Origin: Parabacteroides goldsteinii DSM 19448 = WAL 12034
Lineage (GTDB): Bacteria; Bacteroidota; Bacteroidia; Bacteroidales; Tannerellaceae
Length of the DNA stretch: 64,000 nt
Assembly: GCF_000969835.1 (NCBI RefSeq)
Contig: NZ_KQ033912.1
Location: 1,873,920-1,937,919 of the forward strand
Reading direction: 5' to 3'
Position 1 is the first letter of the stretch. Every line of letters starts with the position of its first letter. Position numbers and translations under genes: made by a program. Shown in pieces: positions 35,716-44,812 of this stretch. The notes below the pieces were generated by a model. It saw only the letters and a program-made list of their open reading frames with translations, was not told the DNA's origin and searched no databases.

Positions 35716-37407
35716 ATGAACAAAAAGTTTTTATTGTCATTCTTTGTAATGGCAGCAATCTTAACCCTTTCTTCTTGTTCAAACAAGTTGAAACCGCTAG
35801 CTGAAGAGTACATCAAAGCTGAGCCGCAGCCGCTTGAGGCTATCGGAGGCAAAGTACCCGTGACTATCAACGCGACTTTCCCTGCAAAATGGTTCAACAA
35901 GAAAGCCGTTGTAACTGTAACTCCGGTTCTCCGCTATGCCGGTGGTGAAGCATGGGGAACATCTTACACTTATCAAGGTGAAAAAGTAAAAGGTAACAAT
36001 CAGGTTATCGCTCAAAAAGAAGGTGGTAACGTAACAATGAAATCTTCTTTCACTTACAAACCTGAAATGAAGAAATCTGAACTGTACCTGACTTTCGACG
36101 CAAAGATCAAGAACAAAACAGTTAAATTACCGGACGTAAAAATCGGTGAAGGCGTAATCGCTACTTCTGAATTGGCTGATGCTGCTACTGCAACTGCAGC
36201 TATCGCTGCTGACAAATTCCAGCGCATCATCAAAGAAGCTCACGATGCTAACATCATGTTCCTTATCCAGCAGGCTGAACTTCGTGCTAAAGAGTTGAAC
36301 TCTGATGCTATCAAAGAATGGAAAGACCTGGTTAAAAATGCTGATGAAGCTCCTAACCAGAACGTAGCAATCGAAATCTCTGCTTACGCTTCTCCTGACG
36401 GCGGTGTTAAACTGAACACAGGCTTGGCCGAAAGACGTGAAGGCAATACTTCTAAATATCTGAATAAAGAATTGAAGAAAATGAAAGTTGATGCTCCGGT
36501 TGACGCTCGTTACACTGCTCAGGACTGGGAAGGCTTCAAAGAATTGGTATCTGCTTCCAACTTGCAGGATAAAGACCTTGTATTAAGAGTTATCTCTATG
36601 TACCAGGATCCTGAAACAAGAGAAAAAGAAATCAAAAACATTTCTGCTGTTTATTCTGATCTGGCTGAAACTATCCTTCCGCAATTGCGTCGTTCTCGTT
36701 TGACTGCTAACATCGAAATCATCGGTAAGTCTGACGACGAAATCAGCGCATTGGCTAAGAGCAATCCTTCTGAACTGAATATCGAAGAAATTCTTTACGC
36801 TGCTACATTAACTAACAACGACAGCGAAAAGATGGCTATCTATACAAAAGCTTCTGAACTGTATCCTAACTGCTACCGCACTTGGAACAACATCGGTATG
36901 ATGGCATTCAAGGCTGGTGACCTGGCTAAGGCTGAACAAATGTTCAACAAGTCTAACTCTGTTAAGGCTAACAACGAAGCTAACATGAACTTAGGTTTGA
37001 TCGCTCTGACTAAAGGTGACCAGGCAAAAGCTCAGCAATTGTTCGGTAATGCTGCAGGTGTTGCTGAATTAGGCGAAGCTCTGGGTGTTCTTTATCTGGA
37101 ACAAGGCGAATATGCTAAAGCTGTTAACTCTTTCGGTTCTGTTAAGACTAACAACGCTGCTTTGGCTCAGCTTTTAGTAAAAGACTACAGCAAAGCTTCT
37201 CAGACTTTGAACGCTGTTGCTAAACCTGATGCAACTACTTCTTACCTGAAGGCTGTTGTTGCAGCACGCACAAACGATGTAAACGCAGTTATCAGCAACC
37301 TGAAAGCTGCTATCGCTGCTGACAAAGCTATGGCTAAAGAAGCTGCTATCGATCTGGAATTTGCAAAATATGCAACTAACAGCGATTTCGCTAGCTTGGT
37401 TAAGTAA
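35716..37407 (+). CDS. Abundant TPR-containing outer-membrane lipoprotein
   Basis: 563 residues. Lipoprotein signal MNKKFLLSFFVMAAILTLSSC (Cys21). The first 160 residues are a beta-rich domain (VPVTINATFPAKWFNKKAVVTVTP). Next is an OmpA-like-looking segment (AIEISAYASPDGGVKLNTGLAERREGNTSKYL, about residues 215-250), in which the first strand and the RR-containing helix resemble peptidoglycan-binding OmpA domains. The C-terminal third holds TPR repeats (CYRTWNNIGMMAFKAGDLAKAEQMFNKSN and neighbours). Codon use is strongly restricted (GCT, GGT, AAC, CTG favoured), as in highly expressed genes. A cell-envelope structural or scaffold role is inferred; no specific function is known to me. Confidence 0.85.
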   Translation: MNKKFLLSFFVMAAILTLSSCSNKLKPLAEEYIKAEPQPLEAIGGKVPVTINATFPAKWFNKKAVVTVTPVLRYAGGEAWGTSYTYQGEKVKGNNQVIAQKEGGNVTMKSSFTYKPEMKKSELYLTFDAKIKNKTVKLPDVKIGEGVIATSELADAATATAAIAADKFQRIIKEAHDANIMFLIQQAELRAKELNSDAIKEWKDLVKNADEAPNQNVAIEISAYASPDGGVKLNTGLAERREGNTSKYLNKELKKMKVDAPVDARYTAQDWEGFKELVSASNLQDKDLVLRVISMYQDPETREKEIKNISAVYSDLAETILPQLRRSRLTANIEIIGKSDDEISALAKSNPSELNIEEILYAATLTNNDSEKMAIYTKASELYPNCYRTWNNIGMMAFKAGDLAKAEQMFNKSNSVKANNEANMNLGLIALTKGDQAKAQQLFGNAAGVAELGEALGVLYLEQGEYAKAVNSFGSVKTNNAALAQLLVKDYSKASQTLNAVAKPDATTSYLKAVVAARTNDVNAVISNLKAAIAADKAMAKEAAIDLEFAKYATNSDFASLVK

Positions 37408-37434
37408 TTAGTATATTACACAATCCTATAATAG

Positions 37435-37467
37435 AAGCTGCCTCCGTAAAAAGAGGCGGCTTTTTTA
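37435..37467 (+). terminator. Intrinsic terminator of the TPR lipoprotein gene
   Basis: AAGCTGCCTC-CGTAAAAA-GAGGCGGCTT (37435-37462) followed by a T run, 27 bp after the stop codon. Confidence 0.93.
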
Positions 37468-37578
37468 TTTCTACCAAAATCATAAGGAGATAACAATTTA
37501 TTCATTTTTAGCCGTTTAATATTGCAATTTCAGTATTATTTTCCTATTCTTGCATATGCTAAGCTTAATCATAATATT

Positions 37579-38229
37579 ATGAGTAGATTCATTATTATAC
37601 TATTATTGGCTATTATCTCCGGAAGTAATAAGTTGGCTGCGCAAATCGACAGTGCACAATTCTTATTGCGTAACTTTGAAAACGGATATGTTTATTACAA
37701 GGATGGCCGGACATTCAATGTACCGCTAAACTATAGCCTGCTCATCAAAAAGTTCCTTTTTCAGGACCAGCACGACAATAACAATATCAAAGAATTCTCT
37801 GAACCGGAAATGGTGGCAACCATCAAGATAGGCGAAAGAATTTTTCTTCCAACGAAAGACGGGGCAACTGAAGTGCTGCAAAAAGACCCTCCTATTTTCG
37901 TCCAGTACAGAGGTGCATTAAAATGGGAAGGCAAACAGGTCGGTTACGGAGGGCGTTCGGAAACATCGGCGGTCGACTCCTACTCCTCTTTCCAGTCAGG
38001 AAACACTACCCATAAGCTGGAAACAGAAAAGCTGATTCTCAGTCGTATCGACAAAATATTCCGGATAGAGCGTAACGGAAAACAATTCCGTTTCCTCAAT
38101 GAAAAGCAATTCCTCAAAGCATTCCCCGACCATAAAGAGGAACTAAAGAAATATGCAGATGACAATAAAACGGATTTCAACGAGATTGAAGACGTACTGC
38201 AGATTTACAATCATGCAGTAACTTTATAA
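37579..38229 (+). CDS. Secreted protein of unknown function
   Basis: 216 residues from ATG 37579, which gives a clean signal peptide (MSRFIIILLLAIISGSNKLAAQ); the upstream ATG at 37522 would place 19 extra residues before it and is less likely. I do not recognise the family. The mature part begins IDSAQFLLRNFENGYVYYKDGRTFNVPLNY and alternates short beta strands, ending in a helix with charged residues (LKAFPDHKEELKKYADDNKTDFNEIEDVLQIYNHA). It has no cysteine and no membrane segment. The opening resembles small Bacteroidetes periplasmic proteins that store a 'key/value' beta sandwich, but this is only an impression. It is convergent with typA and shares a terminator with it. Confidence 0.75.
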   Translation: MSRFIIILLLAIISGSNKLAAQIDSAQFLLRNFENGYVYYKDGRTFNVPLNYSLLIKKFLFQDQHDNNNIKEFSEPEMVATIKIGERIFLPTKDGATEVLQKDPPIFVQYRGALKWEGKQVGYGGRSETSAVDSYSSFQSGNTTHKLETEKLILSRIDKIFRIERNGKQFRFLNEKQFLKAFPDHKEELKKYADDNKTDFNEIEDVLQIYNHAVTL

Positions 38230-38231
38230 AA

Positions 38232-38261
38232 AAACCGGATACACAAATACATATCCGGTTT
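38232..38261. terminator. Bidirectional terminator between the secreted protein and typA
   Basis: AAACCGGATA (38232-38241) pairs with TATCCGGTTT (38252-38261). A-rich on the left and T-rich on the right, it can serve both convergent genes. Confidence 0.85.
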
Positions 38262-38283
38262 CCCATTATATATTTCAACAGGT

Positions 38284-40080
38284 TTATCTACCCTGACGTT
38301 TGCGTTCGGTCTCATCCAGGATGACTTTACGCATACGCATATAGTTCGGTGTGATCTCCACATATTCGTCAGCCTTGATATATTCCAAAGCATCTTCCAG
38401 ACTGAATACGACAGGAGGAGCCAATGATACTTTATCGTCAGAACCTGAAGCACGCATGTTCGTCAATTTCTTCGACTTCGTTACGTTTACAACCAGGTCA
38501 CCTTCTTTCGTATGTTCACCAACTACCTGTCCGGCATATACTTCTTCCTGCGGAGCAATGAAGAAACGTCCGCGTGACTGCAAGTTGTTCAGGGCATAAG
38601 CGAAAGCTGTTCCCGTTTCCATTGCAATGATGGAACCGTTGTTACGGCGTTCGATATCTCCCTTCCACGGCTGATATTCCAGGAAGCGGTGAGCCATAAT
38701 CGCTTCACCGGCAGAAGCTGTCAGAACGGCATTGTTCAGACCGATGATACCACGTGAAGGTATATTGAATTCAAGATGCATACGGTCGTTCTTGCTTTCC
38801 ATCATTGTCATCTCACCTTTGCGCTTTGTCACCATATCGATGATACGGCTGGAAGACTCTTCCGGGAGATTGATAGTAAGCTGTTCAACCGGTTCGCATT
38901 TTACACCGTCAATTTCTTTAATGATTACCTGCGGCTGACCGACCTGCAATTCGTATCCTTCACGACGCATCGTTTCAATCAACACAGACAAGTGGAGCAC
39001 GCCACGGCCATATACCAACCATGAATCGGCTGAATCGGTAGGAACCACACGCAAAGCCAGGTTCTTGTCCAACTCTTTCTGAAGACGTTCAAAGATATGG
39101 CGCGATGTAACGAACTTACCATCTTTACCGAAGAACGGAGAGTTGTTGATGGTAAAGAGCATAGACATCGTCGGCTCATCGATTGCAATCGTAGGCAGCG
39201 GTTCCGGCTCATTGATGTCGGCAATAGTCTCGCCAATCTCGAAACCATCGATACCAATCACGGCACAGATATCGCCGGATTGGACGGATTCTACTTTCGT
39301 ACGGCCCAAACCTTCAAAGATATCCAACTCCTTAATTTTCGATTTTACCATCGAACCGTCACGTTTGCACAACATAACTTCCTGGCCTTCGCGCAACTCA
39401 CCACGATGAACGCGGCCTACAGCGATACGACCTACATATTTGGAGAAGTCCAGCGATGTAATCAACATCTGGGGAGTTCCTTCCAATACCTCCGGTTCCG
39501 GAATATATTTGATGATAGCATCCAGCAATGCATAGATATCTTCGGTCGGCTTCTGCCAGTCTTCAGACATCCAACCCTGTTTAGCGGAACCGTAGATTGT
39601 CGGGAAATCCAACTGTTCTTCGGTTGCATCCAAGCTGAACATCAGGTCGAACACCATTTCCTGCACTTCCGACGGACGACAGTTCGGCTTGTCTACCTTA
39701 TTAATAACTACGATAGGTTTTAATCCTAATTGAATTGCTTTTTGCAGCACGAAACGTGTCTGAGGCATCGGGCCTTCAAAAGCATCTACCAACAGCAGGC
39801 AACCGTCGGCCATGTTCAATACACGTTCTACTTCACCACCGAAGTCGGCGTGACCCGGGGTATCAATAATATTGATTTTGCAATCCTTATAATTAATAGA
39901 TACATTCTTAGCTAGAATAGTGATACCTCGTTCACGTTCCAGGTCATTGTTATCCAGGAACTGGTCCGGCTCTGCCTGTCCTTCACGGAAAAGCTTACCG
40001 GCTAATAACATCTTATCCACGAGCGTCGTTTTGCCGTGGTCTACGTGCGCGATAATCGCGATGTTTCTGATTTTTTGCAT
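38284..40080 (-). CDS. typA: Ribosome-binding translational GTPase TypA/BipA
   Basis: 598 residues. All G motifs are present: G1 AHVDHGKTTLVDKML, G2 region DLERERGITILAKN, G3 DTPGHADFGGEVERV and G4 NKVDKP. EF-G-like domains follow (RGVLHLSVLIETMRREGYELQVGQPQVI) and then the BipA-specific C-terminal domain (LAPPVVFSLEDALEYIKADEYVEITP). TypA binds ribosomes near the factor site and aids assembly of the large subunit, especially under stress and cold. It is a single-gene unit, divergent from rpsO. Confidence 0.97.
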   Translation of the reverse strand: MQKIRNIAIIAHVDHGKTTLVDKMLLAGKLFREGQAEPDQFLDNNDLERERGITILAKNVSINYKDCKINIIDTPGHADFGGEVERVLNMADGCLLLVDAFEGPMPQTRFVLQKAIQLGLKPIVVINKVDKPNCRPSEVQEMVFDLMFSLDATEEQLDFPTIYGSAKQGWMSEDWQKPTEDIYALLDAIIKYIPEPEVLEGTPQMLITSLDFSKYVGRIAVGRVHRGELREGQEVMLCKRDGSMVKSKIKELDIFEGLGRTKVESVQSGDICAVIGIDGFEIGETIADINEPEPLPTIAIDEPTMSMLFTINNSPFFGKDGKFVTSRHIFERLQKELDKNLALRVVPTDSADSWLVYGRGVLHLSVLIETMRREGYELQVGQPQVIIKEIDGVKCEPVEQLTINLPEESSSRIIDMVTKRKGEMTMMESKNDRMHLEFNIPSRGIIGLNNAVLTASAGEAIMAHRFLEYQPWKGDIERRNNGSIIAMETGTAFAYALNNLQSRGRFFIAPQEEVYAGQVVGEHTKEGDLVVNVTKSKKLTNMRASGSDDKVSLAPPVVFSLEDALEYIKADEYVEITPNYMRMRKVILDETERKRQGR

Positions 40081-40101
40081 CGAAGACTAATTTATTGGCT
40101 G

Positions 40102-40109
40102 CAAAAGTA
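40102..40109 (-). promoter_or_regulatory. Candidate -7 box (TACTTTTG) for typA
   Basis: TAnnTTTG on the reverse strand, 21 bp before the typA ATG. No TTG at -33. Confidence 0.5.
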
Positions 40110-40173
40110 CGACATTTTTACGATATGTATGTGATATTCATGTTGCAAAATATAAAAAAGATACAGAAAAGAG

Positions 40174-40204
40174 TTGTCAGACAAAAAAGTTATGCATATC
40201 TTTG
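40174..40204 (+). promoter_or_regulatory. Full Bacteroidetes-type promoter of rpsO
   Basis: TTG (40174-40176), 20-bp spacer, then TATCTTTG (40197-40204), 47 bp before the rpsO ATG. Confidence 0.8.
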
Positions 40205-40251
40205 TCGCCGCTTAGATAATATAGTATCAATTTATTAAAGTAAAAAGAATC

Positions 40252-40521
40252 ATGTATTTAGATTCAGCAAAGAAAAAAGAATTATTCGAAAAGTATGGCA
40301 AATCAGCTGCCGACACAGGTTCTGCAGAAAGCCAAATCGCACTGTTTACAGTTCGTATTGCACATTTAACAGAACACTTGAAAGCTAATCACAAAGATTA
40401 CAGCACTGAAAGAGCTCTGAAAATGTTGGTTGGTAAACGTCGTCGTTTACTGGATTATCTGATTAAAGTTGATATCGAAAGATACCGTGCTATCATCAAA
40501 GAACTTGGTATCAGAAAATAA
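40252..40521 (+). CDS. rpsO: 30S ribosomal protein S15
   Basis: 89 residues, the standard length. Conserved S15 features: KKELFEKYGKSAADTGSAESQIALFTVRI, LTEHLKANHKDYSTERALKMLVGKRRRLLDYL and the end YRAIIKELGIRK. S15 binds 16S rRNA helices 20-22 early in small-subunit assembly. The 47-nt leader after the promoter box is short; I did not find an obvious pseudoknot for autoregulation. It is monocistronic, closed by a strong terminator. Confidence 0.98.
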   Translation: MYLDSAKKKELFEKYGKSAADTGSAESQIALFTVRIAHLTEHLKANHKDYSTERALKMLVGKRRRLLDYLIKVDIERYRAIIKELGIRK

Positions 40522-40544
40522 GAAACTACTTCGCAGGAAGTTAC

Positions 40545-40579
40545 AAAAGGGCAACTCTCACAAGGGTTGTCCTTTTTTT
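40545..40579 (+). terminator. Intrinsic terminator of rpsO
   Basis: AAGGGCAAC pairs with GTTGTCCTT (one G-U) and is followed by seven T residues. Confidence 0.93.
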
Positions 40580-40671
40580 CTTTCAGTAAATTACATGGTA
40601 AAATAAAATATTAATGTAAATTTGCGGCGTTCAGTTACAAATTAAAAGATAATCTAAAAATAAACATACTT

Positions 40672-41256
40672 ATGGGAAACAACAAAATCATCGGAGCCAA
40701 AATTAAAAGTATCCGTGAATCAAAACAACTCACTGTTGAGGAAGTTGCCGAACGTTCCGGCCTGAGCACAGAACAAATCGAACGTATAGAAGGTAATGTA
40801 GATTTTCCTTCACTGGCACCTCTTATCAAAATAGCACGGGTACTCGGTGTCCGCCTGGGTACATTCCTTGACGACCAATCCGAACTCGGTCCGGTTATCT
40901 GCCGCAAAAAAGACAGTAATGACTCCAATAGCATCGGTTTTACCAACAATTCGATGGAGAACCGGAAACATATGGAATACCATTCACTGTCGCAGGATAA
41001 ATCAGGCCGCCATATGGAACCGTTCCTGATCGATGTTTCCCCTTCGGAAGATGGCGTTGATTTTATTCTTTCCACACATGAAGGTGAAGAATTCATTTAT
41101 GTGCTGGAAGGCGTACTTGAAATAAACTACGGAAAGAATACCTATATATTGGAAGAAGGCGACAGCATCTATTATGATTCGATTGTTGCTCACCACGTTC
41201 ATGCAGCCGCCGAAAGCACGGCTAAAATCCTTGGAGTTGTTTATACTCCGTATTAA
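40672..41256 (+). CDS. XRE-family regulator with C-terminal cupin domain
   Basis: 194 residues. The HTH covers about residues 7-62 (IGAKIKSIRESKQLTVEEVAERSGLSTEQIERIEGNVDFPSLAPLIKIARVLGV). The C-terminal cupin (residues 115-190) contains HEGEEFIYVLEGVLEINYGKNTYILEEGDSIYYDSIVAHHVHA. This architecture binds a small metabolite in the cupin and controls adjacent genes. It lies 15 bp upstream of an acyl-CoA synthetase gene and is almost certainly co-transcribed with it, so it probably senses a fatty acid or acyl-CoA. That ligand is an inference. Confidence 0.93.
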   Translation: MGNNKIIGAKIKSIRESKQLTVEEVAERSGLSTEQIERIEGNVDFPSLAPLIKIARVLGVRLGTFLDDQSELGPVICRKKDSNDSNSIGFTNNSMENRKHMEYHSLSQDKSGRHMEPFLIDVSPSEDGVDFILSTHEGEEFIYVLEGVLEINYGKNTYILEEGDSIYYDSIVAHHVHAAAESTAKILGVVYTPY

Positions 41257-41271
41257 TGTTAAAGAAAAGAT

Positions 41272-42927
41272 ATGGAATTACAACTGCAAGATAAGACATT
41301 AGGCCAATGGCTGGAACATTGGGCCGAAACGACGCCGGACAAGGAATACCTGGTTTATTCCGACCGCGACCTGCGTTTTACATGGAAAGAATTCAACGAA
41401 CGTGTCGATCGGATGGCAAAAGGTATGCTCTCTATCGGTATCGAACACGGCACCCATGTCGGTATCTGGGCAACGAATGTACCCGACTGGCTGACATTTC
41501 TTTATGCTGCCGCCAAAATCGGAGCCGTAGCCGTTACCGTCAACACGAACTATAAACAGAACGAGTTGGAGTTTCTGGTAGAGAATGCCGATATCCACAC
41601 CATGTGTATCACCGAAGGCGTATTTGACGGCAGTTACATCGATATGATGTACACCATGCTTCCCGAACTAAAGGAATCGCAACGCGGCTATCTGAAAAGC
41701 AAACGCTTCCCGAGACTGAAAAATGTCGTTTATATCGGCCAGGAGAAATATCGAGGTATGTATAACACGCCGGAGTTGTTATTGCTGGGCGAAAATATAG
41801 AAGACGACAAACTGGAAGCCGCTAAAAAGCTCGTTGACTGCCACGATGTTGTCAATATGCAATATACCTCCGGCACGACAGGCTTCCCGAAAGGGGTTAT
41901 GTTGACTCACCATAATATTGCGAACAACGGTTTGCTGACCGGCGAGCATATGAAATTCACCGCTGACGACAAGCTCTGTTGTTGCGTTCCTCTTTTCCAT
42001 TGCTTCGGTGTGGTGCTGGCTTCCATGAACGTGCTGACACACGGTTGTACGCAGGTTATGGTCGAGAAGTTCGACCCGCTGGTAGTACTGGCCTCTATCC
42101 ATAAGGAACGGTGCACAGCACTTTACGGCGTACCGACTATGTTCATTGCCGAATTGAACCATCCGATGTTCCCGATGTTCGACCTGACTTCGCTCCGTAC
42201 CGGTATCATGGCAGGTTCGCTCTGCCCGGTGGAACTGATGCGCCAGGTGGAAGAGAAGATGTTTATGCGTGTAACCAGCGTTTATGGTCTGACGGAAACA
42301 TCACCCGGTATGACCCATTCACGTATCGACGACCCGGCAGAAGAACGTTATAATACTGTCGGACGCGACTTTGAATTTACAGAGGTGCGTGTTATCGACC
42401 CCGAAACCGGCGAAGAATGTCCGGTTGGCGTACAGGGAGAAATGTGCAACCGCGGTTACAACAACATGAAAGGTTATTATAATAATCCTGCCGCCACAGC
42501 CGAAGTCATCGACAAAGACGGCTTCCTGCATAGCGGCGATCTCGGCGTAAAAGACGAAAACGGCTTCTACCGCATTACCGGACGTATCAAGGATATGATT
42601 ATCCGCGGCGGAGAAAATGTTTACCCGCGTGAAATAGAAGAATACCTTTATCACCTGGAAGGAGTGAAAGACGTTCAGGTGGCAGCCGTCCCGTCCAAGA
42701 AATACGGCGAAGAAGTCGGTGCTTTCATCATCCTGCACGAAGGTGTTACGATGACGGACGACGTAGTGAAAGACTTCTGCCGCGGCAAGATAGCCCGCCA
42801 CAAGATTCCGAAATATATCTTCTTTGTCGATACCTTCCCGATGACCGGTAGCGGCAAGATTCAGAAGTTCAAGCTGAAAGACCTCAGCTTGAAGCTGCTG
42901 GCCGAACAAGGGATTACGCCGGTATAA
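41272..42927 (+). CDS. AMP-dependent acyl-CoA synthetase (FadD-like)
   Basis: 551 residues. ANL-superfamily motifs: [21 protein letters not shown] (P-loop, with TGFPKG), [53 protein letters not shown] and the C-terminal catalytic lysine region [14 protein letters not shown]. The sequence is closest in type to medium/long-chain fatty acyl-CoA ligases acting in the cytoplasm. With the XRE-cupin gene it makes a two-gene operon. The more GC-rich coding sequence and codon use resemble core genes. It differs from the other acyl-CoA synthetase in the window (14510-16318), which belongs to the longer FAA1-like branch. Confidence 0.94.
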   Translation: MELQLQDKTLGQWLEHWAETTPDKEYLVYSDRDLRFTWKEFNERVDRMAKGMLSIGIEHGTHVGIWATNVPDWLTFLYAAAKIGAVAVTVNTNYKQNELEFLVENADIHTMCITEGVFDGSYIDMMYTMLPELKESQRGYLKSKRFPRLKNVVYIGQEKYRGMYNTPELLLLGENIEDDKLEAAKKLVDCHDVVNMQYTSGTTGFPKGVMLTHHNIANNGLLTGEHMKFTADDKLCCCVPLFHCFGVVLASMNVLTHGCTQVMVEKFDPLVVLASIHKERCTALYGVPTMFIAELNHPMFPMFDLTSLRTGIMAGSLCPVELMRQVEEKMFMRVTSVYGLTETSPGMTHSRIDDPAEERYNTVGRDFEFTEVRVIDPETGEECPVGVQGEMCNRGYNNMKGYYNNPAATAEVIDKDGFLHSGDLGVKDENGFYRITGRIKDMIIRGGENVYPREIEEYLYHLEGVKDVQVAAVPSKKYGEEVGAFIILHEGVTMTDDVVKDFCRGKIARHKIPKYIFFVDTFPMTGSGKIQKFKLKDLSLKLLAEQGITPV

Positions 42928-42965
42928 AACGAAAACATATTAAAAGCACAGGGCTTTTGCCCGGC

Positions 42966-42999
42966 AAAATAGCCGTTGATTAGTATCAGCGGCTATTTT
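42966..42999 (+). terminator. Terminator after the acyl-CoA synthetase
   Basis: AAAATAGCCGTTGA (42966-42979) pairs with TCAGCGGCTATTTT (42986-42999) with one G-U, 38 bp past the stop codon. Confidence 0.88.
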
Positions 43000-43029
43000 C
43001 ATTATAATGCTACGGCTCAATCGATTACA

Positions 43030-43146
43030 GTTTCCTCGTAGTTTCCCGTTCAGGAAACTGTAATTTCCTGCGCAGGGAACTGGAGTTTCCTCCTAAGGGA
43101 ACGCGCGTTTCCTGCCTGGGAAACTACGGTTTCCTAAGCAGGAAAT
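43030..43146. repeat. Phased array of alternating GTTTCC / GGAAAC half-sites
   Basis: Eleven hexamers start at 43030, 43041, 43053, 43063, 43075, 43085, 43097, 43107, 43119, 43129 and 43141. After the first they alternate in orientation, with steps of 12 and 10 bp, i.e. a 22-bp period with about one helical turn between half-sites. Variants are ATTTCC, GGGAAC and GGAAAT. Spacers differ, so it is not a simple tandem repeat or CRISPR. It lies between the acyl-CoA synthetase terminator and the ahcY promoter box. Confidence 0.85.
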
Positions 43147-43211
43147 TATAAAGAGATAAGCAGACGGATATGTTTGTCCTTGCAAATCATCCGTACAACT
43201 CAATAATTTGT

Positions 43212-43219
43212 TATCTTTG
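43212..43219 (+). promoter_or_regulatory. Candidate -7 box (TATCTTTG) for ahcY
   Basis: TAnnTTTG match 26 bp upstream of the ahcY ATG. No TTG at normal -33 spacing; the phased hexamer array ends 65 bp upstream. Confidence 0.6.
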
Positions 43220-43245
43220 CCACACATTCAAAATAATTATTATTT

Positions 43246-44664
43246 ATGTCACAATTATTTCCAACTAATCTGCCTTATAAAGTGGCAGATATGAGTTTGG
43301 CTGAATTCGGTCGCAAAGAGATCGAAATCGCTGAACACGAAATGCCGGGACTGATGGCTCTTCGCCAGAAATATGCCGCTCAGAAACCTCTGAAAGGTGC
43401 CCGTATCACCGGCTCACTGCACATGACAATTCAGACAGCAGTGTTAATCGAAACATTAGTTGCGTTGGGAGCAGATGTACGCTGGGCAAGCTGTAACATC
43501 TTCTCTACCCAGGACCATGCCGCTGCGGCTATTGCTGCAACAGGTGTTCCCGTTTTTGCCTGGAAAGGTGAAACTCTGGAAGAGTACTGGTGGTGTACCG
43601 ACATGGCACTCCGCTTCCCTGATGGAAAAGGTCCGCAGATGATTGTAGACGACGGAGGTGACGCTTCTCTTCTTGTTCACATGGGGTATCGTGCTGAAAA
43701 CGATGCAGAAACCATCAATCGTAAAGGTAGTAACCACGAAGAACAGGTTATTCTGGATACATTAAACAGCATCCTGAAAGAAGATAACCAGCGTTGGCAT
43801 CGTACGATTGCAGAGATGAAAGGCGTTTCCGAAGAGACAACGACCGGCGTACACCGTCTGTACCAGATGATGGAAAAAGGCGAACTGCTGGTTCCGGCCA
43901 TCAATGTGAACGATTCGGTAACGAAATCCAAATTCGACAACCTGTATGGCTGCCGCGAATCGCTGGCCGACGGTATCAAACGTGCTACCGACGTGATGAT
44001 TGCAGGTAAAGTCGTGGTAGTTGCCGGATACGGTGACGTGGGTAAAGGTTGTGCACACTCCATGCGTTCTTACGGAGCACGTGTGCTGGTTACTGAAATC
44101 GACCCGATTTGTGCTTTGCAGGCTGCTATGGAAGGATTCGAAGTTACAACGATGGAAGAAGCGGTCAAAGAAGGTAATATCTTCGTTACTACCACCGGAA
44201 ACTGCGATATCATCACCATCGGCCACATGAGCCAGATGAAAGACCAGGCAATCGTTTGCAACATCGGTCACTTCGACAATGAAATACAGGTAGACAACCT
44301 GGTGAACTATCCGAACATCAAGCATACCAATATCAAACCGCAGGTTGACAAATATACGTTCCCGACAGGAAACTCAATCTTCCTGCTGGCAGAAGGACGT
44401 CTGGTGAATCTGGGTTGTGCAACCGGTCACCCTTCCTTTGTAATGAGTAACTCATTTACAAACCAGGTACTGGCACAGATGGATTTGTGGCAGATGGCTT
44501 ACGAAGTGGGTGTTTACCGTCTTCCGAAACGTCTGGACGAAGAAGTTGCCCGCCTGCACCTTGAACGTATCGGTGTGAAACTGTCTACATTAAGCCCCAA
44601 ACAGGCCGACTATATCGGAGTTCCGGTAGAAGGTCCGTATAAGGCTGACCATTACAGATATTAA
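43246..44664 (+). CDS. ahcY: Adenosylhomocysteinase (S-adenosyl-L-homocysteine hydrolase)
   Basis: 472 residues. Substrate-domain features: [46 protein letters not shown] and [12 protein letters not shown]. The NAD-binding Rossmann motif is [17 protein letters not shown], followed by [17 protein letters not shown]; the end [11 protein letters not shown] is the diagnostic C terminus. The protein splits S-adenosylhomocysteine into adenosine and homocysteine, removing the product inhibitor of methyltransferases. It is complete and well conserved. The leader contains the phased GTTTCC array, and the 3' side leads through long hairpins into the heptose operon. Confidence 0.98.
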   Translation: MSQLFPTNLPYKVADMSLAEFGRKEIEIAEHEMPGLMALRQKYAAQKPLKGARITGSLHMTIQTAVLIETLVALGADVRWASCNIFSTQDHAAAAIAATGVPVFAWKGETLEEYWWCTDMALRFPDGKGPQMIVDDGGDASLLVHMGYRAENDAETINRKGSNHEEQVILDTLNSILKEDNQRWHRTIAEMKGVSEETTTGVHRLYQMMEKGELLVPAINVNDSVTKSKFDNLYGCRESLADGIKRATDVMIAGKVVVVAGYGDVGKGCAHSMRSYGARVLVTEIDPICALQAAMEGFEVTTMEEAVKEGNIFVTTTGNCDIITIGHMSQMKDQAIVCNIGHFDNEIQVDNLVNYPNIKHTNIKPQVDKYTFPTGNSIFLLAEGRLVNLGCATGHPSFVMSNSFTNQVLAQMDLWQMAYEVGVYRLPKRLDEEVARLHLERIGVKLSTLSPKQADYIGVPVEGPYKADHYRY

Positions 44665-44682
44665 AAATAATTAGCCAATAAA

Positions 44683-44793
44683 AGAATGTGCCAATATGCC
44701 AATTTAGGAAATAATTGTAATGAATTACTATTTCCATTGGCTTTTTGGCACATTCTCACATTAGCTAATTATTAATTGGCATATTGGCACATT
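44683..44793 (+). promoter_or_regulatory. Mutually exclusive long hairpins between ahcY and hddA
   Basis: A 12-bp pairing (44683-44694 with 44745-44756) continues inward with GCCAAT/ATTGGC and GGAAATA/TATTTCC. Alternatively the 20-nt segment 44685-44704 pairs perfectly with 44774-44793. The two structures share the same left arm and cannot coexist. TGCCAA/TTGGCA words recur through the element, which ends 19 bp before the hddA ATG. Confidence 0.65.
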
Positions 44794-44812
44794 AACTAAT
44801 TGGCAAATTATT

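Noticed and set aside
39097-39723. Long forward frame antisense to typA
   Set aside because: typA is a certain gene on the other strand; the frame mirrors its codon pattern.
43030-43146. Possible CRISPR array
   Set aside because: Repeated words are six bases, alternate in orientation and have 4-6 bp spacers; there are no cas genes in the window.
43762-44325. Long reverse frame opposite ahcY
   Set aside because: Shadow of a conserved gene; His/Phe/Val-rich composition typical of antisense frames.
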